A DNA stretch of 64,000 nt from Diphasiastrum complanatum (taxonomy: Eukaryota > Streptophyta > Lycopodiopsida > Lycopodiales > Lycopodiaceae), in NCBI GenBank assembly GCA_029204225.1, contig CM055107.1, positions 43,193,507 to 43,257,506 of the forward strand, read 5' to 3'. Under the pieces are notes generated by a model that was not told the origin of the DNA, searched no databases, and worked only from the letters and a program-made list of their open reading frames with translations. Position numbers and translations under genes: made by a program. The stretch's first letter is position 1, and each line of letters begins with the position of its first letter. Positions 33,661 to 45,781 of the stretch are shown in pieces.

Positions 33661-35150
33661 GACAGAACCTAAATAATTTTCAATCTGCTTAGTAATCTCG
33701 ATCTCTTCTTTGTGAGAAAACCGATATGGTTGTCTAGAGATAGGGTGACTACCTGGAATTAACTCCATCTTATGGTCTACCGACCTAGACAGTGGTATTA
33801 CATGATGTAATTCTTCTGAAAAATATTTCTAAATTCAGACAGTATCTTATTCTTCTCAATTTGCTTATGATCTAAGTCTATTGAGTTAAGAATATTTGAC
33901 AATTCACAGCTACTTAGATGCATTTCAGAAATTTAAAATTGTCTTAGCTAATAAAGAATAAGCTTCATACTGCGCATCAAAAATTTTCATTACATTAGCA
34001 AATGAATTCATTGCAGATGGCTGTACATAATTTTCTCCAAACAATGTAATTTCATTATCCACCTGAGAAGAGAGAACATGCTTCTCAAAATCTATATAAG
34101 GATGCTTATCAAATAACCACTCATATTCTAGAATTATATCCGTACGTGCTAAACCTAAAACATGAAAATCTATTAACTCTCTATAATCTTGGATCCATAC
34201 TGGAAGCCTTGGAATTTTAACATCCCATGTCTCCAACTTCGCACGTGAAGCTAAATATACTCAATATCTATGGTTATTGGCTTCAGTTTCCAGACCGAGT
34301 TTCTGCACAAGACCAGGGTTATTGAAATTATGAGTAGATCCACTGTCCACTAAAATACTAACTTTATGTCCTTTAACAGTGCCTTTCAAACAAAATAATT
34401 TATTTGGGAAGAATGAAGCAGTACTAAAAGAACAATCACACTCACAATTAACCTTATTAATTTCCAACTTAAGATTTTCTATACTAGGCATCTGAATAAC
34501 TTGAGCTCCTTTCTTTCATTCTAGGCAGAGTTTCATAACGTGTCCAGGCTTACTACAATAAAAACACACATTCAATTTTCTAGCCTTTTTTCGGGACATG
34601 TTTCTTTTGTCTAAACTCAGATGCAGCTTGATCAAGTTCGTCAAAATACCTGGATTTTTTCCCACGAACTCTTTTTTTTTTTTTTTCTTCTGGCTGGGTC
34701 CAGATGTTCTTGATGGATTAGCCTGTAATTGCTTTCTAGATGCCACCATTGTATATTCATACGCTTTCGTGAGCCACACGACGTCATCAAAAGTTTGAAG
34801 CACATTACGCTTGCACTCATTCTGATAATCTGTTGGCAGACCCAGGATAATAAACTGCCACAGTTCTAGTTTTGCATTGAATGAGAGAACCTTGTTCAAC
34901 AAATCCATAAAATTTTGCAGGTACAAGTCCAAACTCCGAGTACACCCATTTTGTAGTTGACAAATCTTTGGTAGAAGTCCGAGTCATCCACAACCACAAA
35001 CGACTTTCTAAACACTTCCCATGTGATAGGTTTTGGTTGTAGGTCATGCCACCATGATGAAGCTTTCTCTCAAAAGAACAGAATTACACTCTCAGTCTTT
35101 TTATCTTCAAAAATTTCGTGTAGATTAAAATAACCGGTCCACTTGGTTAG
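33661..35150 (-). pseudogene. Minus-strand Ty3/gypsy: gag, protease, RT start
   Basis: Read from 35150 downward: gag (SSWWHDLQPKPITWEVFRKS near 35060, then an open stretch 34932-34516), a CCHC knuckle CFYCSKPGHVMKLC (34530-34575) and a retroviral-type aspartic protease (ILVDSGSTHNF near 34350, continuing to VLGLARTDIILEYEWL near 34140). The RT N-terminal motif VDHKMELIPGSHPIS lies near 33770. It resembles the chromovirus-like gypsy arrangement. It ends abruptly near 33660 against the oppositely oriented gypsy remnant, and its upstream gag is cut at 35150 by an LTR start. Several frameshifts. Confidence 0.8.
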
Positions 35151-35870
35151 TGTTAGCAGATTCCAGAGAATTCCCAGATGTCGAGCCAAGCTGAAGACAC
35201 AAATTATCTCTCACCCATGACCAAGGAGGTCTCAGAAGGAGGAGAGCAAAGGAAGCTGAGAGCCGAGCATGAGAGCCGAGGAATACTAGCTAGGGTGACA
35301 GTTATTATTCATGTGAGCCTACATGGTGAATCCCAGAGAAGGAATGACCATGTAGGAGCTAGTAATATTTCCTAGGCATTGTACATAAGTGTACACCCCC
35401 TTAAATAATCTAGAGTGAGCCACCTTTTAATGGTGACCTCTAGTGGAAGGGCAAATTCCACTTGTATTGTTCAAATTAGTGGAATTGCCACTTGGACTCC
35501 ACATGGGCAGCCTTCTTGCTTATTTAAGGGCCCCCCTCTCTTGTGAGTTTTCTTGAGTGAAATTTCTATGAGCATGTTCTGATTTTCTTTTATGTTTGTG
35601 GATTAGTTAGATTTCTTGCTTGCTCTCTTCCTTGTGGAATGTAGATTTAGATTAACTTTCTTGTTTCCTGAATTTGTAGTTTCAGCATGCAGGTAAACTA
35701 TAGAGTCCGAGATTGTGGATCTGATTTGCATACCTTCAAACAATCCTTTCCTTTATTGTTCTTGGCATTCCAAGCATCAAGAAATGGGTGTTTCTTGATC
35801 CTTGTGCTGTAGTGTGCTGTTAGGAAACCAGTTTTCTTGTTTCTTGTTTCTTCCTAAGTATCTAAACACA
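35151..35870 (+). repeat. LTR, family shared with 40979-41780
   Basis: It begins TGTTAGCAGATT. It is collinear with the LTR at 40979 (shared GACCATGTAGGAGCTAGTAA, GGCAAATTCCAC, CACATGGGCAGCCTTCTTGC) but lacks about 100 bp present in the other copy after CTCTTGTGAG. A TATA-like TTATTTAAGGG is near 35520. The 3' end is estimated. It interrupts a minus-strand gypsy gag at its left side. Confidence 0.75.
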
Positions 35871-35904
35871 GATGGAGTTGCTTAACCAACAACACTAACA
35901 ACAG

Positions 35905-37930
35905 ATGGAGAAACTCACGAAAGAGTTTCAAAACACTCTTAAGTCTATCCAAAGTGCGATGCCAAGTCAGTTACCCACTGGCCAAATCCATCATAGGCGA
36001 GAGAACACATGGTGCCCTCATTGTCGAGGTGCACACACTGGCAATGAGTGCCCTTCATACCAACCGGTCCCAGATACTTCATTGATAAAATGTGACATCT
36101 GCGACTTTATGGGGGGGGCATACCTCACTTTATTGCTATTACAACCCGAGAAATCAGTCTCACAACCAGTCAGGGGGACATTATCAACCTCCCAGACACC
36201 AAACTGTTTCACAAAATCAAAATTAGCAATATCCATCATGAAACAACCAAGTCCATATACAAGAGTTGCTCACAGTTGGTGCTCTTACGACCACCTCCAA
36301 GGGGACAACCTGATCTAGGAGCACAAAAACATAGACACCCTTGAGAATCTGCACAGACACATCTTGTAGAAAACTCCTACGATCACTCATATCATCATGA
36401 TACAACACTTCCATCTGTTAGTTCTCAACAATAGGCAACCGACAACTCATGCTCATGCAAACAGAATGAGTATTCAACACCAACGGAAAATCAGGCACAG
36501 TTAGCCATCCAAGATGGTTATGCTATTGCCACGGGCCCAATGAATAACCATTGTAAAGTTAAGAACCAATACCATGCGGAGTGCCCAGACTGTGTTTGCA
36601 AACACAGTTTCAAAGACTGCCCTAAACAACCTAACAGGATCCTTCCAGCACGTCATATATCATCCAAACCTGTTCGAGTTCTAACTAGAGCACAACGCCA
36701 ACAACAAGAACAACGGCAAAACCATGAAAAATCAGCTGATCCGAATGGAAGCCATTTGACAGCTTTCACATTACCCAAAGATTACCCAGACCCAAATGTG
36801 GAACAAAGGCAATACAATGAATTTCGAGAGGAGTTTTTGCGAGAGGAGGTCATACGGACAATCTGTTATCCGCTCAGATCCCTGACAAAGAGCAATCTAT
36901 ACAGGGACTTGAAGTATTTTATGACCTCCTACAAGCTCAACTCACTATGCCATTCCATAGTGCAATAAAATCTTTCATTGGGCTTCAACAATATATCCAT
37001 CGTAGTTTTCAACTGTCTACTATTTCTGATGAACAACAGAAAACAGAAGAGATTCCTGAAATTCTCCAGATTCCTATGAATCTGCTGAATATAGGTGTTG
37101 CTAAGGGGACTAGCATCACCTTGCCTTTGTCCTATAAAGACTATCCCGCAGTATCTGCTATCTTTGATAGCAGATCAGGAGTAAATATAATGGCTTTGTC
37201 CTTGGCAAAGCCATGAGGGTTCCATATCCTCAATCAACCACAATATAAACTTCGCATGACTGATTAACGAGTTACTGACCTTGCTGATCATTTATCAAAT
37301 ATTAGGGTTCGAATAGCAAGTGTCAAATTTGTGATCGATTGTGTCATTTTAGACTTACCCGAAGATGCCAATACTTATAAACTCTTTCTTGGTACACCCT
37401 AGCTCCAGATGGTAGGAGTTGCTTGTCTAAAAACATGGAAACAAACTATCAAACCAAGCTTCCACATCCGGTAGTGACTCAACAAAGCCTGAAGTAGTGG
37501 TTCATACGATTCCTCTGGAAGACAACGCTAAGCCTATTCGGGCTAAACCTTACAAAAGTAACCTTGTCTATCGTGAGAGAATTGATAAAGACATTAAGAA
37601 ATTGCTGGATGCTGGGTTTATATATGAAGTCCAACATACTGATTGGGTATCACCCATTGTGGTTGTACCCAAGAAAAATGCAAACTTTGTATCTATGTCA
37701 ATCTCAAGAACCTTAATGTGGTTACAAAGAAAGATCATTTTCCTTTGCCTTTAATGACCCAAATCTTAGAGGAAATGGCAGGAGCTTTCAGCTTTCAGCT
37801 TCTTGGATGGATTCAACAGTTATTTTCTCGTTTAAATAGCCCCTGAAGATAAACATAAAACAACCTTTGCCACAGAGAATGGGGTTTATGCTTATAATGT
37901 CATGCCTTTTCGCTTATGCAACGCCCCTTT
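35905..37930 (+). pseudogene. Ty3/gypsy gag end, protease and RT start
   Basis: It opens with MEKLTKEFQNTLKSIQ and a CCHC knuckle CPHCRGAHTGNEC (about 36013-36050); more Cys-rich motifs follow (36085, 36585). The protease region near 37160 reads AIFDSRSGVNIM, where the family has DSGSGVN, so the catalytic triplet is damaged. RT begins at 37497 (IPLEDNAKPIRAKPY, DWVSPIVVVPKK), shifts frame and runs through TTFATENGVYAYNVMPFRLCNAP to about 37930, where unrelated sequence starts. The capsid part of gag is absent after the LTR at 35151. Stops at several positions. Confidence 0.8.
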
Positions 37931-38463
37931 GTGGAGCCTCATAATCCCACATCGTCCAAGTTTTTGTTATATATTGTAAAAAAAATTTAATTTTTATATG
38001 TAAATGTGCTATAGTGCCTAAATTCATGTAAAGGCCTATTTGCACTTTGTAAATTCACATTTAGGATAGAAGTTGCGACGTTCCATAAGAGACGCAGTAG
38101 TGGACTACAACCGACATTTTGACGAGCGGGTATTATATATCCTGTTCTAAGCAGTGAGTGGGTGTCACCAATAGTTATAGTACCTAAGAAGAAGACGGGC
38201 AAGATCAGAGTTTGCCAAGATTTTAGGAAACTAAATGTTGCTACAACAAAGGATTATCATCCTCTACCGTATACAGATACTATTCTTGACTAGGTAGCTA
38301 GTCATGAACGTTATAGTTTTTTAGATGGGTTCTCAGGTTATAACCAGGTTTTTATAAAAGAGGAAGATAGATCCAAGACCACTTTCACCACTGATTGGGG
38401 GACGTACGTGTATACGCGAATGCCCTTTGGTCTTTGTAATGCACCTGCCACATTCCAACGTAT

Positions 38464-38541
38464 TGTTAGAAATCAATGATAAATTTCATTCTTACTGTTT
38501 ACGAGGTACATTAATGTTGACAACTGTGACCAGCTGTCATT
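38464..38541 (+). repeat. Truncated 5' LTR of the nested copia
   Basis: It matches the start of the LTR at 43503 (TGTTAGAAATCAATGATAAA...) with a few differences as far as CTGTCATT, then breaks off at a run of 8 G. Confidence 0.85.
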
Positions 38542-38556
38542 GGGGGGGGTGGAGGA

Positions 38557-40978
38557 GTGGGGATATCCAGTCCCCAAGACACGGGAGCAGCCCAACAGTC
38601 ACAAGATCAACAATCACAGGCCCAGCAAGTCCACATATTAGACACGTCTCAATATTTTGATGTTGCGGACCTGATGGAGATAAGCGACGACGAGCTAGCA
38701 AAGGGGACGCATCTAGGAAGAAGTCAGACACCTCCACTAACCACCACAACCACCACCACTACCACAACAGTCACTAACATCACCCCTAGACCACCTCCAC
38801 TTTCACCTCCATCTTCAGTTCTAACACCATGCCTATTTTTTGGTTTAGCCTCACCATCCCAAACCCCAAATCAGTACCCAACTCTCTCTAACCCTGAAAA
38901 GCTCACTGAAGCAGCCAAATGCTCAATGATTGTCCTATCCGAAACGAGCTACCACATGCATTGGTTGGTGAGCCAGCATCAAGTTATAGAGAGCAAGGTC
39001 CAACATCAAGACCAAGAGATTGCATGATATCAAAGGCTAGCCAACGAAAAGAAAAAAGAGGCAGTAGAAACCAGATCCGCGATGGTCGGGCATAAATCCA
39101 CTCTAGAAGAGGTCCAGCAGCAACGGAAGCACCAGATGGTCCAAATCAACCAAGTACGAGACGGATCATCGGGTGCAATGATAGTTGATGCTCCTCCCGT
39201 CAAGCCCGAGGACATTCAAATCCAAGCCCCACAGGCCTCAGCCATCCGGATGGAGAAATACATAAGGCGGATCCAAGAGCGAGAGGTCGATAAGAAGAAT
39301 TTTGAAAACATTGTGGCGAAACAAGAGAAGATCATCTTGGAGTCCCGAAAGCAGCTGGAAGAAACAACGAAGGCCCTACAGCAAGTCTTGGACAAGGTGA
39401 ACCAATTATGGGACACGGCGTGCAAGGCCCAAGCAGGTGCTCGTGTAACGAAGCCACGGGACAATGATGGGAATGATGGAGCAGGGAATCAAGACGGGCA
39501 AACCCACCCTTCAACCGGTAGCTCGGGATCGGGTGGCCAGAGAGCCGACGCTGCTTCTAGAACTTTTCTCAGACCCCCTCCCACTTTTAACCCTTCTGCC
39601 TCTCCGTATTTAATTTTTCTGAAACATTCATTCCAACTTACCGAATTCTTCCATCTCCTCTTTCTTCATCACCTCCTAGCCATATAATAGGCCCATCAAA
39701 AGGTCCAGCTGACACTTACAAAGCCCGACGGGACGAGTTCCTCCAACAACTCCACTCCCTCGGTGCTGCGGATAACTTATTGTTTCCGCCTCCTCCTAAA
39801 CCGTTCACCCCCGCACCCCTCTCCCCTGATCATTCCATCCCAGACCTTCCATAAACTAACACAGACATTGGAGCCGATGATGACTTCTTGGCTGACCAAC
39901 CGGAGACAAGAAGATTCTCGCCTAGGCCAGACACGGGTGCAAATGAGCTGTCGACAAGCGAGCGAGCAAAAGAGAAAGACATGGGCACCAAGGCCCTTGA
40001 TGATTATCTGGCAAGGCCGTCTCAGCCACGTAGGACAACCTCCCCTACCCGACCTAGAAGTAAACTGGCTGATACAAGGGAATCAGAGAGATTTGAAAGA
40101 AAGTACCCTCCCAACATGAGGGGAGGCAAAGAAGACATCGATCAAAGCCAATACTCCACCAGGGCCGAGATCATTGTCGCACTACAACCGCAACCAGATT
40201 GGCGGAACAAGGTCCTGAAAGATAGCAGGCGTCTTTGAGAGTATTTGAAGGCCCCGACATGGAAGCGAGTGGATCCCTACTACATGCCACTCAAACGCAG
40301 AAGCCCATGGCTGGTGGAGAAGCTGCAAGTAGAGTTGGTATAACTGGCCTGTCATCCTGGAAATTTCAGAGGGAACCACCCTGGATGATCTGAGGTTGCA
40401 GCTACTCAACTTCGGGCACAAATACAGGACAAGTGCCGATATCTGTGTGTAGGAAAGTGCTGAGTATTGCAGATCCATGGCCATTCTGATGCAGCAGGAG
40501 TGTTTTTGGGATCGAGGCTTGGATCCCATCAAGATCAGCCCAAATACGGCCCTCCAATCGAAAAAAGACCATGAAATGATGGCCAGACTATACTACAGAG
40601 CGGCTTTCATGTCGTCAAGCTATGTGACCATGGTGGAAGACTGGCAGGAGATGGGCTTCATAGAGAAGATAAGGGAATATATGGGGCCCCTCAGTTTCGG
40701 AAGTAAGCTTCGCTTCTAGGTTTTTGAAGCCCTAGGACGAAAAATGAGCGAGCGAAAGCAGATGGCACAACGACGAGGCGAGCAGGACTCGCAGGAAGTT
40801 CTCAAGCGGGCTGGTATGTAGTGGCCAGTTGAGAGACTTCCAATTTTGGCGAATAAATTTTGCGGATAATAAGCACCTGGTTTTACGAAAGCAAACAAAG
40901 ATCTACACTTTTCCAAGTGCCAAGCAGAAGACATCACTGGTGTTGCAGTGGGTCCTGCAACAGATTAGGGGTGGATAA
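38557..40978 (+). pseudogene. Unrecognised ORF of a non-autonomous LTR element (copy 1)
   Basis: A single frame runs from 38557 to 39687 with one TGA at 39025-39027; it then continues in other frames to the polypurine tract before 40979. The first 100 residues are Gln-rich, then Thr/Pro/Ser-rich (a Thr10 run). Next come about 100 residues with coiled-coil character (MEKYIRRIQEREVDKKNFEN, KQEKIILESRKQLEET). A Gly/Ser/Asp-rich linker follows, then a C-terminal domain with RVDPYYMPLKRR (40266), NWPVI, FWDRGLDPIKISPN and ARLYYRAAF (40582). No protease, RT, integrase or zinc knuckle is present. A homologous protein is encoded at 46341-47716. I do not recognise the family. A gag-like structural role is an inference from its position directly before the 3' LTR. 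The 5' end appears deleted. Confidence 0.6.
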
Positions 40979-41780
40979 TGTTAGCAGATTTAGAGAATCC
41001 TTAGACGCCGAGCAAAGCTGAAGACACAAGTTATCTCTCACCCATGACCGAGGAGGTCTCAGAAGGAAGAGAGCAGAAGAAGCTGAGAGTCGAGCATGAG
41101 AGCCAAGGAAATACTAGCTAGGAAGATAGTGATTAACTATGTGAGCCTACATGGTGTATCCCAAAGAAGGAATGACCATGTAGGAGCTAGTAACATTTCC
41201 TTGAATAATTATAATAAATGTAGACCCCCCTTAAAATAGTAAGATTGAGCCACCTTTTGATGGTGACCTCTAGTAGAAGGGCAAATTCCACATGTAATTT
41301 CTAGTTTGGTGGAATTACCACTTGGGCTCCACATGGGCAGCCTTCTTGCTTATTTAAGGGCTCCCCGCTCTTGTGAGGGAGCTTTGATTGTATTTCAAGT
41401 TCTCTTGAGCCAATAAAGAGGATCCTCCATGAGTTCTTGAAGAACACTAAGCTCCTTGTTCATGACAACGCTCTTGAGTGAGGTTTCTATGAGCATGTTT
41501 GATTCCCTTATATTGTGGATTAACTAGGATCTTGTTTCTTTGTTTCTTGCTTAGTTGTGGATTAGGATTCAGTTCTTGTTGTAGATTAAAGTAGGATTCA
41601 GCATTCAAGTAAACTAGATAGGTTGGTTTGTGGCATAGATCTTGCACATTTTCTTACAATCCAGTTCTTGATTGTTCTTGAGTAATCTAAGCATCAAGTG
41701 ATGAGTGTTTCTTGATTCTTAGATTGTTAAAATGCTGGTAGGAATCTTCTTTCTTGTTCTTGTTTTTTGTTTCTTGAATC
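40979..41780 (+). repeat. 3' LTR of non-autonomous element copy 1
   Basis: It begins TGTTAGCAGATTTAGAG after a purine-rich tract (ATTAGGGGTGGATAA). It contains TATTTAAGGG (about 41350) and AATAAAG (about 41412), possible TATA and polyadenylation signals. It is the same LTR family as 35151-35870. The 3' end is estimated. Confidence 0.7.
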
Positions 41781-42078
41781 TTGTTTTCAGTAGCTAATCT
41801 AGTTCTTGATTGTTCTTTGATTCAGTAATTAGTGTAGGTTTGCTCCCTGCTCTGAAACGATGATCCTCTTGAGCTGTAGATGGTTACATGGCTAGTGTAT
41901 GCATGTAGTTGAGTATCAAACCCGTTCTCCCATTGATAGGCTGGGAAATACATTGAAACTGAGAAACGCTTATGTTGTTGACTGTTCTAACAAGAAGATA
42001 ATCCATAACGAACTATAACGTCAGAAGCAATAAAAGAAAGAAAAGAGACAAAACCATGTTCACAGATTCAATGAATCT

Positions 42079-43500
42079 GTGATCACTATCACTTGCAAAT
42101 GGATATACAAGATCAAATATGGAGCTGATGGGCAACTGAACAAGTACAAAGCACGGCTGGTTGCGAGAGGATTTGAGCAGCAAGAAGGTCTTGATTTTGA
42201 TAAAACCTTAGCACTCGTAGCTAAGATGGTAACTATACGTTCTATCATTGCTATTTTTGTTTTCTATGGTTGGAAGATCCAGCAAATGGATTAAATCTAC
42301 TTTTCTTAATGGAGTGCTGGATGAAGAGGTGTACATAGTACAACCTCAAGGATTTGTTGAGACACGGAGAGAGCATCTCGTTTGTAAGCTCAACAAAGCA
42401 TTTATGGATTGAAGCAAGCACCACGAGCGTGGTACTCTTGCATTGATGAACACTTCAAGCGAAGGGGAATGGTAAAGAGTGATGCTGATCCTAATCTTTA
42501 CATTCTAAGGCAAGACTCAGATATAGTGTTCATTGTGTTGTACGTGGATGATTTGATTATTACAAGAAGTAATGAGAGCTTAATTGATGAAATAAAATCA
42601 AATCTTTCCAATGCCTCTGACATGAGTGATCTAGGATTGATGCACTATTGTCTTGGCATTGAAGTATGGCAAAAGGAAGACATGGTCTTTCTTAGACAAA
42701 GCAAATATGCATGAGATTTATTTTATTAGTTCAATATGCAGGATTGTAAGCCTTTGAGTACACCTGTGGATGTCAGCATGAAACTTACTACATATGATGA
42801 ATCTGAGAAAGTGGATGCTTATTTGTATAGATAGTTGGTGGGTAGTTTGATTTATTGGACACACACACGACCTAACATTTCCTATGATGTTGGTGTTGTT
42901 AGTCAATTTATGCAAGATTCTAGTCAAGCACATTGGAAGTCTGCTATAAGTATTCTCAGATACATTCGAGGGACATTGAATTTTGGTTTGAAGTATGATC
43001 AGCCTGAAGCGCCAATGTTGGTAGGTTATACAGATGCCAATTGGCCAGGTAATATTGATGACAGAAGATCTACCAGTGGGCATACATTCAGTTATGGTAC
43101 AGCTGCAATTTCATGGAGCAGCAGAAAGCAACCTACAGTAGCCTTATCATTGACGGATGCTGAATATCGAGCACTCAACAATGCTACACAAGAAGCGGTA
43201 TGGTTATGAAGATTGCTTGTGGATTTAGGTCAACCACAGGTGGATGCGACTACTACATCTTGTGATAATCAAAGTTGCATTCACCTTGCCAAAAATCCAG
43301 TTCTACATGCTCAAACCAAGCACATCGAAATACACTACCATTTTGTTCGAGAAAAAAATTCTTGATGGAGCCATTGATCTTGTTTTTTGTAAATCCGAAG
43401 ATCAAATGGCAGATATTTCTACTAAGTCATTAGGTAGATGTAAATTTGAGAGGTTTCGTACTCTATTAGGAATAGAAGAATGTAATTTTATCATTGAGGG
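42079..43500 (+). pseudogene. Copia RT and RNase H of the nested element
   Basis: RT starts at TCKWIYKIKYGADGQLNKYK and has MVTIRSIIA, SIYGLKQAPRAWYSCIDEHF and an intact catalytic box LYVDDLII (42539-42562). The connection region holds LVGSLIYWTHTRPNISYDVG. RNase H has GYTDANWPGNIDDRRSTSG, SLTDAEYRAL (the family has STxAEY), SCDNQSCIHLAKNPV and HTKHIEIHYHFVREK, then the tail ISTKSLGRCKFERFR. Stops at 42292, 42712, 42833 and 43207 and frameshifts near 42290-42400 kill it. It lies directly before its polypurine tract and LTR. Confidence 0.9.
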
Positions 43501-43502
43501 AG

Positions 43503-43765
43503 TGTTAGAAATCAATGATAAACTTCATTGTTACTGTTTACGAGGTACATTAATGTTGATATCTGTGACCAACTGTCATTAGCTGTAGGCTAGTCTATTA
43601 GTCTACTCATAGGTTTTCTCTCTCTATCAGGGGTTCATGGTTTATTTGTACATTTTACATTCTGTATGAGTTAGTGTGATAGAGTGACAGTGCGTGTTCT
43701 TATTCTGCCTTCTTGTGGTGATTGCTTATGGTGAATGCTTGATGTTGCATATCTAATTCTTGACA
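43503..43765 (+). repeat. 3' LTR of the nested copia
   Basis: It begins TGTTAGAAATC after the polypurine tract TTGAGGGAG and ends TTGACA before the target duplication CGTAT. Confidence 0.85.
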
Positions 43766-45781
43766 CGTATGATGACAAATATTTTTAAAAAAAATTCAAG
43801 GAAGTTTTTAGAAATTTTTATGGATGACTTTTGTGTCAATTCATCAAGTAAAGGCCATTTAGATGCATTAGAAAAAATATTGAGAAGATGTCAAGAGACA
43901 TCTCTTAAATTTCATCCAGCCAAGTGTTGCTTCAGGATGAGGGAAGGCGTCCTGTTAGGACATAAAATTTCGAAGGATGGTATACAAGCCGACATCAACA
44001 AAATAAAAATGATTTTAGAATTATTAGAACCAACCAATTTAAGAGAGCTTAGAGGTTTTGTAGGACATCTAGGTTATTATCATAGGATAATTAAAGATTA
44101 TGCTATAATAGTAACTCCTTTAACAAGTTTATTAAAAAAAAGTCTGTTGAGTACCATTGGTCACAAGACCATCAACAAGCTTTTGATGAATTGAAACAGT
44201 CATTAGCAGAAGCCACTGGGGTTAGACCTCCAAATTGGGCCAAAAAGTTCCATGTATATGTAGACACATTATCGTTTGCAATAGGTGTAGTGCTTAGTCA
44301 GAAGATGACCAAACTATAGATTATCCAATTTACTATGCGGGTAGGCAACTTCCTGCATCAGAAAAGAATAATTCCGCTACAGAGCGAGAAGCACTAGGGA
44401 TGATTTATTCAGTAAAGAAATTTAGACATTATCTTTTAGGATACCCTTTTGTTTTTCACGTAGATCAGTACGCATTAAAATATTTAGTGAATAAACCTGA
44501 TCTTTCGGGTAGGATAGCTAGATGGGTATTATTATTAGATGAGTTTATTTATGAAGTAGAATTAAGAAGAGCCAAGGATCATCAAAATGCTGATTATATA
44601 TCCCGCCTCCAAATGAAAAATCAGTTAGAACCCATTTCTGATGAATTTCCAGATGAACATATAATGCGTATCCAATCGGAAACATCAATTTATACGGATA
44701 TTATTAACTTCTTACAAGACCAGATATATCCTGAACATTTTAATAAATAGCAAAAAACTATTTGTTTTTCAAAGGTAGGACCTTATACGATTATAGATAG
44801 AATATTGTATAAATTAGGAGCTGACGTTAGTCTCCGCCGATGTTTAGAACCAACCGAGACGACCGCTGTAATAAGTGCATTACATGAGGAAGATTCGAGG
44901 GGTCACTATGCTCTTAAAAACACTGCAAAAAAGATTTTCAATGCTAAATATTGGTGGCCTACTGTCTATAGAGATGTTAAATTATTCATTCAAAAAGGTG
45001 ATACATGCTAGAGGATGGGGAAACTGATCACGTGTAAAACTTGTCGTCGTTACATACTCGTTGCCACGGACTATGCTACTAAGATGGTAGAGGCCGAAGC
45101 CACAATTAAGAACGATGCTAAGACTATAGCAAAGTTTTTATTCCAAAACATTATCATGCGATATGGTTGTCCCTTAGAACTCGTTAGCAATAGGGGAATC
45201 CATTTTCTTAATCAGACCATTGAGGCCATGTTGTCATATTTTTCTATTACACATCGCCAAACCACTCCATATAATCCAAAAGCAAATGAACTTACGGAAC
45301 GAGCAAACGGATTTTTGTGTAAAATTTTGAATAAAGTAACGGAAACACATTCTTCTGATTGGGATCAGAAGTTACCGTCTGTCTTATGGGCATACAGAAC
45401 TGCTGAAAAGATTACAAGTAGGCAGACTCCATACTATCTTGTGTATGGAATGCATCCCGTACTACCAATAGAATTCGGAGTTCTGACGTTTCGCATTAGT
45501 AATGAAGAGGGAATGGACGAACACAATAGTTTTTGGGAGCGGATGATTTCTTTGACGCAACTAGAAGAGAATCGCCGTCTTTCATTAATCGAGACTGAAC
45601 GAGTTCAGAATAAAAGAAAAGGAATTTTTGACCAATCCATTAAGAAAATAAAAATTAAACAAGGGGACTATGTGCTTCTATATGACAACAGACACATGTT
45701 GTTTCCTGGAAAATTACATACCAGATGGATGGGACCATATAAAGTCATAGAAGTTTTCCTTTCCGAGTTTCTTATCAGTTA

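Larger units (their letters stand above)
38464..43765 (+). mobile_element. Ty1/copia nested in gypsy RT, itself carrying an insert
   Basis: The target duplication CGTAT flanks it at 38459-38463 and 43766-43770, and the gypsy RT reads across when it is removed. The left end is the first 78 bp of its LTR (38464-38541); the right end is a full 263-bp LTR (43503-43765). In between, 38542-41780 belongs to a different LTR element, and copia RT-RNase H follows. The missing rest of the 5' LTR, gag, protease and integrase are best explained by one deletion after the second element inserted. Confidence 0.85.
38123..45775 (+). pseudogene. Ty3/gypsy pol, RT split by a nested copia
   Basis: The left piece (38123-38463) is RT: AGIIYPVLSSEWVSPIVIVP, RKLNVATTKDYHPLPY, FLDGFSGYNQVF and MPFGLCNAPATFQRI. 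The right piece resumes at 43771 with MMTNIFKKNSRKFLEIFMDDFCV (RT catalytic box reads FMDD). RNase H follows (SEKNNSATEREALGMIYSVKKFRHYL near 44355). The integrase zinc region is degenerate (RGHYALKNTAKKIFNAKYWW...GDTC). The integrase core has YILVATDYATKMVEA and LVSNRGIHF, so the conserved catalytic Asp of SDRG is Asn. The first catalytic Asp region is deleted near 45010. The chromodomain-less tail WMGPYKVIEVF ends near 45760. Open stretches are long (286 codons at 45015-45875), but the protein is inactive. Confidence 0.85.
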
